A DNA stretch of 64,000 bases, taken from contig CM035428.1 in assembly GCA_020310875.1 (NCBI GenBank), positions 105,200,161-105,264,160 of the forward strand. The letters are read 5' to 3'. The stretch's first letter is position 1. Every line of letters starts with the position of its first letter. The notes beneath the pieces were generated by a model, which was given only the letters and a program-made list of their open reading frames with translations, did not search any database and was not told the origin of the DNA. Both the position numbers and the translations under genes were made by a program. Shown in pieces: positions 44,267 to 59,300 of the stretch. The stretch is from Ceratopteris richardii (Eukaryota > Streptophyta > Polypodiopsida > Polypodiales > Pteridaceae).

Positions 44267-47059
44267 TTAGCATGTGATAATAAAGGTAATATAGAGAATA
44301 AACAAAAAAAATACAAAAAATAGTACGTACAAGTGTTGTATTAAAAAATCCTCTAATCTAGCATCCTCTTGAAGATCCGATGCACCGAGAATATCTACCT
44401 CTATATTGATGGCTTCTAAATCACTTGCTATGTTGGTTTCTTCCTGATCATCATCTATTGCTTCATCTTCTTGAACAATGACCTCTTCTTCTTGAACAAT
44501 GATCTCTTCCTCCTCGACTATCAAATGAATCTCTGAGTCCACTACAGATGGACTTTCTTCTACATCTATGTTCTCACAAATTTGTCTACTACGTGGGGCA
44601 ACTTGTAAAACAAATAGCCACTCTGGTTCTTTTGAATCTGGTATTAAAACAACTTCCTTACAGTGTTCCGGAAGTACAAATGTATCCCTTTCATCCGTCC
44701 ATAATTTTGTGGAGTCGACTTGAAGCAAACCGCTTTTATTCCACCTCACCGTTGCATTTCTTCCAGAGGTGTCTACTTTGAACCATTTCACATCAAAAAC
44801 AAAATAATCAAACTTCCTAAAAGATAGTTTCAAGATATATTGAGTCACACCACAATAATCTAGCTGGCCTTCTTGAGCATTATCATCTCTTACACTCGCT
44901 CTACTTTTTTGCAAAAATTTCACCATCACCCCACTATCAAAAGTAGACCTATTTTTATCAATTCGTGTGATCCGAAAGTATCGTCCATGAGACCATAGTG
45001 CACCGTATTTAGTATACTCCCAATCACATCCCTTTGTGAGTCCTTCTTCTTCTTCAGAGATATCTTCACCCGCTGCCTTTGCTTGTGAAACAGTTGTATC
45101 TAGCCATCTGCTCGTTGGAAAAGGTGGAAGAGGTCGAAGACTTTCTCAAAGAGGCAAAAATCGAGTGGAATGATTCCTTCAAAATTGAGCTCTTTCCTTT
45201 GCGTTGGTTTCCTTGGAAAGCTCATACCTTTCTAACCACTTCTACATAGGCTCAGAGTTAAATATGCAAAACTTCATTGCCTTCTCTCTGAAAGTTGCAT
45301 CCATTTTTCTTTGCAATCCTTTACCTTGTGGTTCATCGCATACGAGACAAACATCTTCATCATCACTCCATAAGCGAGGCATTTTGGGATCCGACATACG
45401 TAGAAACTCAGTTATGAATACAATAGACTCTTGTACAAGCCATCCCTCTGCCATGCTACCCTCTGAACGTGCTCTCTGTCAAACAAATGCTTTTAATGTC
45501 TTCATAAAGCGCTCTAAGAAGAACATCCATCAACTATGGAGAGTTCCCACTATTGCAACTTCATCTACCATATGAACCAATAAATGAAGTTGAATAGTGA
45601 GAATACTTGTGGGAAAATATTTCTCTACCATACAAACAGCCTTGATAGCATTGAGTTTCTTAATCTCTATGCTATCTTTATTTATCTCTTTGGAAGAGAT
45701 CCACCGTACTAAAGAACTAATTTTATAAATGGTTCTTCGTACATCCTCCGAAAGACAATCTTTCAGGGCTACAGGGAGGAAAAACTGTAAAATCTTGTGC
45801 CAATCATGAGACTTGAGCCCTCCAAGATCGTTGTTTTGTGTGAAAGTAGTTTTTAGACACCTCATGCATCCAGTAGGTGTCCAAAACTCTGAAATTGTTT
45901 TCTTCACTTATTGATCTTCCATCTTGCAAAGCACCCATGGAGCTCTTGGTAACGATACTATTTCCTTGGGCTTAGTAATTGCCCATAACTCTCGCATACG
46001 ACCTCGCTCTTCTAAGTCCTCCCTTTGTGCTTTGCTTTCTTTATTTCCGATCAAAGTTTTCCAAAGAATCTCTCCCACATTCTTAAAAATATGTATCGGG
46101 TCTACCAAATGATTGATCAACAATTCACTGCAATAAGGGAGTTCATGAAAAATGGACAACCGTTTCACGCCAGCGACTGGATTTTCTAAATCCCACAGTT
46201 GTTTCCAATCGCTTTCATTTGGCACTGTGCTTGTCAACCAATTTGTCCTTCACGTAAAACATGTCCATCAGGCAAATATCTATGGCATCCTTCATAGACA
46301 GTTTTACGTAGTGCTTTGGAATAGCGTGCTTCGAGTCGTGGTCCGCACAAGGAACAAGCATAGTAACCCAAAATCGATAAACCTAAACATTCACCATAAC
46401 TAGCCCAATCATGCATCGTCCATATAAGTATGCCTTGCACTCGCATGTCTCGTCTTCTTATAGGTTGAGACATGTCACGCACAATAATCTCATCCCATAA
46501 AATGTGCAGTTCTTCCACAAGTGGTGCAAGATATACATCCATGTTTTTTACCTTATACTTACCTGGTACAATAAGAGCTAATAAAAAATGACCTTTCTTT
46601 GTGGTCAACCATGGTGGGATGTTATAATTGACCAAACATACAGGCCACGTGCTCCATGAAGAACTACGTAAACCAAATGGAGTCACTCCATCCATAGCTA
46701 GGCCTAGACGTATGAACCGAGGCTCACTAGCAAACTCGCCACTTACTATCTATGTGCTTCCAAGCATGAGAGTCAGTAGGCACTTGCATTACACCATATG
46801 TAGACCTGCTCTTTGTATGCCATTATATTAACTCAGCTATAGATTTGCACCTAAACATGTTCTTAATTCGTGGAATGATAGGAAAGTGGTGAAGAACCTT
46901 TGTGGGGATTGCTTTGCCTACAAGGTTTTCTAGTCGAATCCTATCAAAGGATCCATACTCTCTAACATGTGCAGTAAAAATCCGTCGTTTTTGATAAATT
47001 TGATACTTGCACTGAGCGCAAGGACATGCCATTCTCTCCTCTGGATCCAAAGAAGCCAT
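44267..47059 (-). pseudogene. CACTA TNP2-type transposase, broken
   Basis: Read from 47059 leftward. A transposase-associated N-terminal domain (MACPCAQCKYQI, HVREYGSF, 46823-47059) comes first. The TNP2 core with DGVTPFG, STWPVCLVNYNIPPW, LVEELHILWDEI and DWASYGECLG (46234-46695) lies in another frame. The core continues with HELPYCSELLINHLVDPIHIFKNVGEILW (45908-46237). A DUF4218-like part follows (LKSHDWHKILQFFLPVALKD, 45530-45907), and then a DUF4216-like part (YFVFDVKWFKVDTSG, 44267-44929). Lesions are frameshifts around 46700-46820 and 46235, a TAA at 45908, and breaks at 45455-45530 and 44930-45240. Introns could explain some gaps. This enzyme would cut at the CACTA ends. Confidence 0.88.
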
Positions 47060-47099
47060 CTGCTACAATATGGACATTTTAGATCATTTGTTTTTTTAT

Positions 47100-49490
<2,391 letters not shown>

Positions 49491-51105
49491 TTTTATTGCA
49501 TGATCAAAGGACCTAAAGGTATTTTGTGTCTCCATAAAAGCTATATCCCATAACTGTTTTTTGGGACTATCAGAGAAGCAAAGGAAATTTAGAGGGTCCT
49601 TAGTTAAAACATTCGAATGCAAAGTGAGCACTATTTGAAGATTATCGCAATGAGCTTATCATGACACACATTTAAGGCCATTGGAAAACATTACATGGGA
49701 ATAATTTGCCTTCTTGTTTTATAATTGTTTCCTCTTGAATCACTATCTCATGTGCTACCAGATTAGGAGACATCCACAAATCTTCCAAGATTTATCCAAA
49801 AAAACAACAAAGAAAATAAAAAAAAAAAAGTCAGCCTCTATGCATTTCAAAATTATATCACTTGTCGTACCCTTTTTAGCTTTAGTACATATTGTTATAA
49901 TTCACTACAGTATGTGCTAAAAATGTTCACAAGATCTGACATTTCCTCCTCTATACATTTTTGAAGACAAAGTGCATGAAGGCTTCATGCTAATGGGAAA
50001 ATGTTTGAAATAAGCAAGTGTGTTACACATTGAGAAACATCTTCATGCGGTGCTACAGACATATATATATATATAATGGATGACATCACGTCCTAATAAA
50101 CACAGTTTTTGAGGGCCCTTATGAACAAATCCAACATTAGAACATTTCAAATTTCATACCTTGTTTTCCAACTGCTAGTTGATGTCATAAATGGCTCACA
50201 TAACTTGTATTTTGTTTTGATGCTTTGTATTTTGCAATTGCCCCTTTTGTTTTGATGCTTTGTATTTTGCAATTGCCCCTTTTCTAATCTCTACTATGAC
50301 CAAAATACAAGACCATGGTCTTCCATCAAACAATTGACCGGCATCTAATATGATGAGTCTCCTCACCATAAATGCATGTAAAGATGAAACTCCCTTCTCT
50401 ATAAAGAGAATGAGTAGCACTTCTTGTTTTTGTCTTGTGCTCATTCCAAACTCTACGATGTCCTCTGTATGAGAGGAGCCTCTTCTCTTCTCAAGTGTTC
50501 TACCTCTTATTCCACATGGCACCACTCTTCTTTTTCTTTTTCTGTTGCCTTCCTCATCTTCTAGTGATTTCTATCTGTGTTGTGGTATTCCACATGATGC
50601 TGGAAAAAAACCCTCTTCCCCCTTAATATGATAGGTAGCCATACACCCAATCCTTCTACACCCCCTCAGAAAAAGGATACCTACGATTGTTTTTTCTCTC
50701 CCCATGGCACGACCTTGATGATAAAAATATAGTGCACGGAGACAAAAGATCTACGAACATGAGATATTTCCTCTTTGAAAATGGACTTGGACCCCCTATT
50801 CTCCTCTGACCCCGACATCCATAGAAAACTGCATAGCTCTTGATGTTCTTGCCAAAAAATGACCTCTGATATTTTTTGCTATCTGAATAAAGGGTCTACC
50901 TTTAATTGTAGCAGATCTGCCAAAAAAGTGAATGATTATCTTTCTATGGCTATGAGTAGAATGAGGCCAATCCATTTTTTACACATATTCTCTAATAGTA
51001 AACACATGTTTGTGTAGAAGGATTTGAGTTAACTCTCTTTGTGTGAAGAAATCTAAGGGATCTCATAAATGTATGAATGTTAGCTAAACGTTACTAGTTT
51101 CCTAG
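49491..51105. other. Unassigned stretch with a 35-bp tandem duplication
   Basis: No recognised gene. A perfect 35-bp duplication lies at 50210-50244 and 50245-50279 (TTTTGTTTTGATGCTTTG start). A minus-strand frame at 50196-50525 spans it; its peptide matches nothing I know and I do not call it. A short (AT)n is at 50061-50076. Confidence 0.5.
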
Positions 51106-51735
51106 TGTTGACACTCAAGGTCGAGCACAGGCATGGACGTGCATCAAGGAAGTGGACACATAAGAAGAAGGAGCATATAGGGAGCTCCAAGAAGCACATG
51201 TCAAATTTTCAGAAGAAATTCCTATACAAATAGTGATTTTCATCGCTAAAAACCATTGTAAATACCATTTTCCATTTTTGCAACTCCATTTTGTTCAAGC
51301 CAAGGCATCCTTGAGCTTGAGGACTATTAGAAGTATCATCCTACCAAATTTCATAATTTTTAGACTTCGTTTGAGGCCTCAAATAAGCCTTGGAACCTAA
51401 TTCTTAACTAGGCCAGACACTAGGTTTGGGCAGGGCCAAAACTACTCAAAAAACTATAACAAGGGTTGGAGAGCTCATTTTTGGGGTTAGCTTGTTAGAG
51501 ATTTGAGCTCTTATAATAGATTTCTTTGGTAATCAAAGTCCTTCCATTGTTCCACTCTTTGTTCTTACCTTGTGTGCATGTGTGTGTGTATGTGTGTGCA
51601 TGCTTCTGTGCTTTCACTCACGCACTTGTGTCATCACTTGCTCATAGTTTTCATACTAGTTCTCATGTCTCCGGGGATTGGCATTTATGAGGTGTATCTC
51701 CTCACATTGGTACTTTCCATTGTGCTAGAGTAACA
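51106..51735 (+). repeat. Gypsy F 5' LTR (left edge approximate)
   Basis: The right edge is firm: CTAGAGTAACA is followed six to seven bases later by a primer site. The left edge is taken at TGTTGACACTCAAGG (51106) from the TG...CA rule only, giving about 630 bp. The partner would lie beyond 64000. Confidence 0.5.
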
Positions 51736-51742
51736 CCAAATT

Positions 51743-51760
51743 TGGCATTGTTGCTGGGGA
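51743..51760 (+). promoter_or_regulatory. Gypsy F primer site, decayed tRNA-Asp type
   Basis: TGGCATTGTTGCTGGGGA compares with TGGCGCCGTTGCCGGGGA, the complement of the plant tRNA-Asp 3' end used by several gypsy lineages. The four differences are all G-to-A or C-to-T. Confidence 0.7.
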
Positions 51761-52209
51761 GAGACCTTGGAGGATGAGCGTGTGATGGTAAGACGTAGAG
51801 TAGCGATGTTAGAAGGTAAAAAAATCACCATTTTTAGCTCAGTTTCTGAGTTTTTCTCCACCTTCATCTTCATCATCATCACCATCTTCTCCCACCTTCA
51901 TCTTCTCGGATTTTTTCATTTTTTAGCATACATTTATCTTGTTTTTTTTAATTGTGGTTGCGAGCAAGAAGCTTAGAGGGGTGCATAACTGAAAAGTTGA
52001 AGAAACACTCTTGAAATACACCTCAATATCCCCAAAATATGAGTGACCAGTCTCGGACATGACACAACCTATGCCAAGTATCTTGAGCACAATATCGTGG
52101 GTTCGGAGGGAGATTTTGCATCTATAGACACGTAGGAGTGACAAGGAGGACATAAGGTACACATATTTGCAAAAATTTTAGAATTTGGACTTCAAAAACT
52201 CCAATTATC

Positions 52210-52515
52210 GTGTTCGATTGAATTCAGGTATCGCGATACCAAAACTCCCATGCATCGCGATACTTGTCGAGTATCGTGTATCATCTCCCTATGTATTGCA
52301 ATACCTCATGTGTATCGTCGGGTTGAGTATCGTGTATTGTGACCATCAGGTATCGTGTATCGTCGATACCTCTTACTTCCCTTGTATTGCAATACCTTGG
52401 TATCGTGTATCGTCGGGTCGAGTATCGCGATACGGAAGTATCATGTATCAAGAGGCTTCATGTATCGTGTATCATTGCACCCAAGTATCACTGATACTTC
52501 CTAAGCATCGTGTAT
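52210..52515. repeat. TATCG/CGATA palindromic repeat field in gypsy F leader
   Basis: GTATCG, CGATAC and variants recur at least 18 times in about 300 bp, including self-complementary GTATCGCGATAC and ATCGCGATAC forms. It lies between the primer site and gag. The small ORF at 52185-52562 is a by-product of the repeats. Confidence 0.85.
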
Positions 52516-52655
52516 CACCTGTTCTGAAGCAACCCCAGAGAGGTCCTAATTCCCTGTTTTAACCCCCAGAACCCTGAACTGGTATAACTTTCTCATACAA
52601 AATCCGTTAGATTATTAGATACATGGACTAGGAAATTAAGGAGTCCCAAAGGATT

Positions 52656-55491
52656 TTGAGAAATACAAGGGAACCTTGGGACCAGAAGACAAGGCTTATG
52701 AACCTGAGATCTGGCAAAGAGTTAGGCAAGGATAGACAAAGCATTAGATCATTTGAGGCTAGTGTCAACCATACAACTAGGTCTTGGGCAAAACAACTAA
52801 GTGGTTATCCTTACGTGCTAAGTTCCCACACAAGTGATTTAGAAATGTCTTTTAGCATGGAGAGACCCACACGTACCTCAAATACTACTTATTTACTGAC
52901 ACTAGAAGGTCCCTACGACAGAATTGGAGTATATTAGGACCAATTGATTAGGTGCTTACATCTATGAGGATGGCCTGAGATGATTAGTAGTCCAACTCAA
53001 AAATCCAGACCAACCCTTTGGACTTGAACACCCCATGGTCAAGTTCGAAGAGGGTTCATACTTTGATAAGGAGGGAACCATGTATGTGGTTACCAACTTA
53101 CTAGATAGGACAGATGAATTTGGAAATATCATTCCTGAAAATGATATAGGAGACCAAGAGCAAGGAGACCTAGGATGAGATCCTAAGATTCCCAGAGCTA
53201 AGTCAGTCTTGACTAGAGAAATCACTCCAGATTGGATCCCTCAAGATAAAAAAAGCATAGAGCTATTCTTGAATCGAGAAATAGAAGAAGCCTTTTGGAG
53301 ATTCAAGCCAGGTCAACCTAGCCCAATAGTCACCATCTACGAGTTCAAGGATCAGGAGACACCAAGGAAAGTTGTCTATCTAGATCACACATCAGAGAAA
53401 ATGTTCTTGGTAATAGAGCAGGATAGGCATGCATACACTTGACAAGGTGAATCAATTTTCCCTCCACCAAGATCTAATGTTTCTCATGGTCTCCAAGGAG
53501 CAGGATCATCCAAGGCTCATGAAACCCAAATGGAAAGAACTAGAGAGAGATTGGAGGTAAGCTTTGCACATACTATGGATAGAGACAAGTCAAGACATGA
53601 GGGTGAAAGATTTGAAAGAGAGAGACACCGAGCACATAGACATCAAAGAGATGAACATGAGTTTCCATTGCCTAGACCTCGAGAGCACTCAAGAACACTT
53701 AGACCTTCTCAAGTCGTCAAGGCTATGAAGAACTATTTTGATGGGTTTGGAGACCCTTATGATCATGTGGGCGAGTTCAAACAAGTGTTAAGAGCTGAAT
53801 AGGTTGAGGACTTGTTCACACAGTTTGAGGCATTTGGTTTGACTCTTAAGGGTATTGCCTTAGCTTGGTTTCGATCCCTGAATAGTCGCAATTACCGAGA
53901 GATAGGTCAATTGCTAGAAGAATTCATTATAGAATTTTCCAAGAGTGGTATTAGGCATAACACATCATCCCTGATCCACAGCTTCAAGCAAACACCCCAA
54001 GAAATAGTGCGACTTGCAGGAAGAAGGTTTAGACAGTACTTTGAAAGATGCCCTGTGGCAAAATTACCTACAACAATCAAACAAGTGGCCTTGTTTTTCG
54101 ATGGCTTACTAAGCACAAAGTTAAGGTCATATGTGTACTTGAAAGAGTCGAGATCCATAGAAGAGTGTGTGCGCATGTGCATAGACATAGAAGACAATTT
54201 GGGTGAGGATTTAGGACTATCAAAACTCTATAAGGATTTAGATAGTTCTACTAGCTATACCTCCAAAACCTCCACTCAGATAGATGATGGCTGAGCAGGT
54301 TGCCAAGAAGTTAGGAGTTCAAAATAGACAAACACCAAGGGTCACCTCATTGAAGCGATGTTACAATTGTGGAGGAGACCACATGGCTAATGTTTTCCCA
54401 ATGATGGCTCAACCCCAAGGAAGCCCTAATGATCTATATTGCACCATTGAGAGAAAGTACACAAACCACATGACTCAAGATTGTCCCTACAATAGGCAGG
54501 CTGCTAGAAAAAATTATCAGCAACCTTACTAGTAGGGTAGATATCAGAATCCATATCAACAGCCATATTATAGGCCACCATAGCAATATTAGGCACCGTA
54601 TAGGCCACAACCTGTCCTAGGAAAGCAACCACCAGCTCTCGCCAATGTGATTCTAGTTACGTATGCAATGGCAAAGGAGAATCCTAATAGAGCATTGGTG
54701 CCACTAACCCCCTTGGTCTCAGAAAATGACTTTCATGCTCATAATTCAGACTACTCCCATGAAGATAGTCCACATGCTTATTACATAGAATCACCTGAGC
54801 ATGGTGATACTTATTCCTATCAATATGAGAAACCACTTATGGAACAAAATTGGGAGCGAGAATACTCCAATGTCATGTACACGAGTCCCAACCCTAGGCC
54901 CCAATTGAGACAAGTAAGACTGAAAGCTCCTAGAGGACCATGTTTTAGATGTCAAGGTGACCATTTCATTCATGAATGTCCCCACCCATCACCTCCGGGA
55001 CAAGGACAAAACATCAAAATACAAGGCTTTTGTCCTGAGTGCGGAAAGGAACACCTCCTAAGAGAATGTCCTAGGAGCCCCTCTAGTGCACCCAAGGTTA
55101 CACCTGTTAATGTGGTAGGCTTAGTGGTGGATTCAAGTGCAAGTAGTAGTAATGTGGCTCCTATACAGATAGTTACTAGGGCACAAGCATTAAAACAAGA
55201 TAAACCAGCTGAGCAATCTGAGCCAAGTGAATCAGGAGAGCCTAATAAGAGGAAAACAAGAACATGGAAGGATACTAGGGAGAACGCCAATTGTAAGTGG
55301 AACAAAACATTATACAAACTAGAAGAAAGCCTAAAAGATGCAAAAACAAAAATAGAAGATACTGCATCTCAAAGCCCCTTGCATGCCGAAGCTCCACCCA
55401 CTCCACCTCATTCCACCCCACCACTCACTGTAAATAGACGGCAACTAGGGTGTGTCCTTGTAGATCTAACCCCAAAAGACTTGGACGTGAT
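52656..55491 (+). pseudogene. Gypsy F gag region, many TAG stops
   Basis: The 5' coding part of a Ty3/gypsy element. Pieces are 53209-53442 and 53530-53802 (highly charged, RERHRAHRHQRDEHEF), then the gag core at 53812-54294 (FEAFGLTLKGIALAWFRSLN, RRFRQYFERCPVAKLP). After a frameshift near 54290 comes a Cys-rich knuckle region (CYNCGGDHMANVFPMM) and a Gln/Tyr/Pro-rich linker holding TAG at 54530, 54533, 54581 and 54590. Then 54647-55491 has two further knuckles (CFRCQGDHFIHEC and CPECGKEHLLREC). The frame is cut at 55491 by copia G and resumes at 61354. Another TAG is at 53800. Gag of this make-up fits the Athila/Tat group. Confidence 0.85.
55487..55491. repeat. Copia G TSD, left copy
   Basis: GTGAT, against ATGAT at 61349-61353; four of five match. 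Confidence 0.75.
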
Positions 55492-56329
55492 TGTTGGAGT
55501 TTATTGACCTCCAAAATATAGCTAGAAGTAGGTGGAACTCCCTAGGAACAAGTTGATCTTCTCACAAACTTCATCAGAGAAAAACCAGTCATGCTTGCAG
55601 AGCTTACTGTTCTCTACTAAACTAGAATTTTTTAAAACTATTTTAATCACTACTAGAGACCAAGAGCTTTCCAATGAGCCAAATAACACTCCATTCGGAT
55701 AAATACACAGGGAGATATGACCTCTGCAAGTTTGAGGTTTAATGGAGACCTTCAATAGGGGTGAAACCCAAGAACACACACTACTTGCAGAGAGTACTGC
55801 TCTCAGCTCACAAATCCAATGATTATGAAAATTTACAATATGAAAGTAGACAGTAAGAAATTTCAAGTGAGCTATCAAACATGTAATTTGGATATTAATG
55901 AGGTAGATACAAGCTCTGCAATCTCTGCATACAAAACTACAGTAGCGTAGAGATACGCATATGACTCTCTTGGACTACCCACAAGATCACGACTTTTCCC
56001 CTCTTTTTATAGCATGGGGAACTAATCTAAAACCTTCCTAATACATCTAAATTTGTGGTAGACACTTGGGTGGAGATATTACATGACTCAAGTGCTCAAA
56101 TAAGCAAAGTCTTGATGGACTTTGAGAACAAGCCACATCGACCTTCCACTAGGACACCACTGCAGCTCCCTTGTGACTCACTAATTTGACTCATCATGTT
56201 CTAGAACTCATGTGGTATTTTGGCTATCGTTTATGAATAATATGAGCCTTCTTGAAGTATTTGAAGACTTCCCAAAGGTATTTACATAATTTGAAACTTG
56301 TACCATACATAAAACAAATGTTTGTAACA
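55492..56329 (-). repeat. Copia G LTR, left (3' LTR)
   Basis: 838 bp, close to its 839-bp partner with scattered substitutions and small indels. Confidence 0.93.
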
Positions 56330-56343
56330 TTCTCCCCCTCAAG
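56330..56343 (-). promoter_or_regulatory. Copia G polypurine tract
   Basis: Minus strand CTTGAGGGGGAGAA abuts the left LTR. Confidence 0.85.
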
Positions 56344-59300
56344 TTTCAAAGGGTATTTCCTTCATGCCAAGAATATAGTTGAATCTTTGAAGCTTTGGTC
56401 CATCCAAGCATTTAGTGAAGATATATGAAACTTGATCCTTTGTTCCCACAAAAGAAACTTGTACTTCATTGTTTATGGCCTTCTCTCGAACATAATGATA
56501 GTGTACCTCTATATGCTTTGTTCTAGCATGAAAAATAGGATTTGAGGTCATATGAATGTTGCTCAAGTTATCCCAATATATCAGTGGTACATCAACCTGC
56601 ACATTCAATTCATGAAATAACTTTTTAAACCACATAACTTCAGTAGTAGCCAATGCTAAACCTCTATACTCAGCCTCTGTAGAAGATAAAGCAACTGTAT
56701 GCTGTTTCTTTGAGCTCCATGTTAATGTCTTGTTTTCTATTACCACATATCCACTTGTGGATCTTCTCTCATCTTTGCTTCTAGCCCAATCTGCATCATT
56801 AAAGACTTTAAGAGTTATATCAGCATCATGACTATAAAATAGTCCTTTGTTCATGGTACCTTTCAAATACCTAAGCACTCTTTTCGCTGCATGCATATGA
56901 GGTACTCTAGGTTTATGCATAAAATGTGACAATACTCCCACTGCATAGCATATATCAGGTCTAGTTTTTGCTGCATAAATCAAAGATCCTACCATGGAGC
57001 TATATGCATTCATATCATGCAACTCATTACCTTCCTTTGCACTCAACTTTACATTACATTCCATTGGAGTAGAAACAAATTTACATTCCTGCATACCAAA
57101 CCTTTTTAGCATATCAGATATATACTTTCTCTGTATCAACCACATACCTTCATCTCCATACACAATTTCAATCTCAAGAAACTATCTAAGCAAACCAAGA
57201 TCTGAAATTTTAAATTCCTTTCCCAAATTACCTTTTATCTCTTCATTTGCTTTTGCATCATTCCCTGTAATCAACAAGTCATCCACGTAAATACATACAT
57301 AGACACACATGTCATCTACATGTTTTACATAAATTGAAGGATTAGCATGACTCGTTGTGTATCCTTGCAGCATAAGATACTTTACCAACCTTGCATTCCA
57401 TGCCCTTGGTGCCTGTTTAAGACCATACAATGCCTTCTTTAACCTACATATACGATTAGGACATTTTGCATCCACATAACCATCTGGTTGTGACATATAC
57501 ACTTCTTCACTTAACTCACCATTAAGAAAGGCATTCTTTATATCGAGTTGATATATATTCCATCTTCTACTTGCAGCTAAAGCCAACAAAGTTCTCACCG
57601 TTGCCATGTTTGCTACTAGACTAAATGTTTCCTCATAGTCCAATCCTTGAGTTTGATTATATCCTTTTGCTACAAGTCTAGCCTTATATATTGACACACT
57701 ACCATCACTATTTCTTTTAATCTTAAAAACCCACTTGCAACCAATTACCTTTTGTTTTGGTGTCTTTGGAACTAAATTCCAAGTCTTGTTATCCTGTAGT
57801 GCTTCCATTTCTTCTCTCATTGCTTTCTCCCACTTTTCATCTCCCTTTGCCTCATCATAACATGTGGATTCATTTTCCTGCTCAACTTTTGTCATAAAAG
57901 CATAATGAGTATTCATAAAAGATTCATAAGTATACCTTTGAGGTTTCTTACTCACTCTTGAAGATCTTCTTACCTCCAATGCAGATGCTCTTCCTTTCTT
58001 ATTAGGAACCTTTGATGATTCTCCATACTCATATACATCACTAATTTCTTCTCCTTCATCATCAACTTCAATAATTTTAAGTTTACCTTTACTTTTAACA
58101 CTTGGAGGTGACTCTTGCCTTAATCTTCCATTGAAAGGTAGCTCTCTTTCTTCATCCAATCCACTTTTCTCATCACTTAAACTTCTTGTGGGCTGAAGTA
58201 AGCACTCATCTCCTTCACCTGTATCTTCTTCATCTCCACTTATGACTTGCAAACTTTTCTTATCTACATACCATGAAAGTGATTCATCAAAGTTTAGATC
58301 TCTTGAAACAACCACCTTATTTGTATGAGGATTATAACATCTATATCCTCTTTGAGTATCTGCATAACCAATAAATATACACTTTTCTAATGTCACATCA
58401 AGTTTTGATCTCACTCTACTAGGTACATGTACATAACATACACAACCAAATACTTTCAAATGACTTACACTTGGTTTCCTTCCATGCCATACCTCATATG
58501 GTGTCAAATGATGAACTCCAAAAGTAGGTACTCTATTCATAATGTACACACTTGTGCTAATAGCTTCAGCCCAAAAAGAATTAGGCAAACACATATCATT
58601 TAGCATGCTTCTAGATGCTTCTGCTATGATTCTGTTTCTTCTCTCTGCGACTCCATTTTGTTGTGGAGTATACCTGCATGTAACTTCTCTTTTGATACCT
58701 TCATCATACAAAAAATCAGTAAAAGCTTGAGAGAAATACTCTCCCCCTCCATCGGATTTTAGCTTCTTAACATATCTTCCTATTTGCTTCTCGACAAATG
58801 ATTTAAAATTTTTGAAACAATCAAAGACTTCACTCTTATGTTTAATGAAATACACAAATGGCAGTCTACTATGATCATCAATGAATGAGACATAGTACTT
58901 ATTACCAGCCAAGTATGCCTCTTTACCTTGAAAGTAAACAATCTACCTTGTTTTTTACCTCTAGCAATTAACCTCCTTTGCTTTGGATCCTCAATGAAGC
59001 AACCTGCATGATTAAATCTTATTTGCAAACCTTTTTCTACCATATTACCAACTGACATCAAATTCTTAGTGATCGTTGGCACATAAAGCACATCCTTCAA
59101 GCAATTTGTCTTGCTCTTATCGTGCATAACAACATCTCTAACTTGCATAATCTTATGTGTTGTATCATCTCGTCTTTCAACATGACCTTTACATGAAGGA
59201 TTATGCATATTTGAAAACCATGAAGCATCATGTGACATATGGTTAGAGCAACCACTATCTACATATCATACATCACTATTGCAATTCATCTTAGTTTCTA

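Larger units (their letters stand above)
42166..47059 (-). mobile_element. CACTA (En/Spm-type) transposon, one end found
   Basis: The left terminus CACTACAACAGA (42166-42177) is the hallmark CACTA inverted repeat. A field of subterminal repeats follows, then a TnpA-like ORF and a TNP2-type transposase on the minus strand. I did not find the opposite TCTGTTGTAGTG terminus before 51100, so the right boundary is unknown; 47059 is only the last transposase codon. Both ORFs are broken. The three bases before the terminus are ATG (42163-42165), a possible 3-bp duplication that cannot be confirmed. Confidence 0.85.

Noticed and set aside
50196-50525. 109-codon minus-strand ORF
   Set aside because: Spans a recent 35-bp duplication and shows no recognisable protein feature.
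52185-52562. 125-codon ORF upstream of gypsy F gag
   Set aside because: Composed of the TATCG palindromic words; not protein-like.
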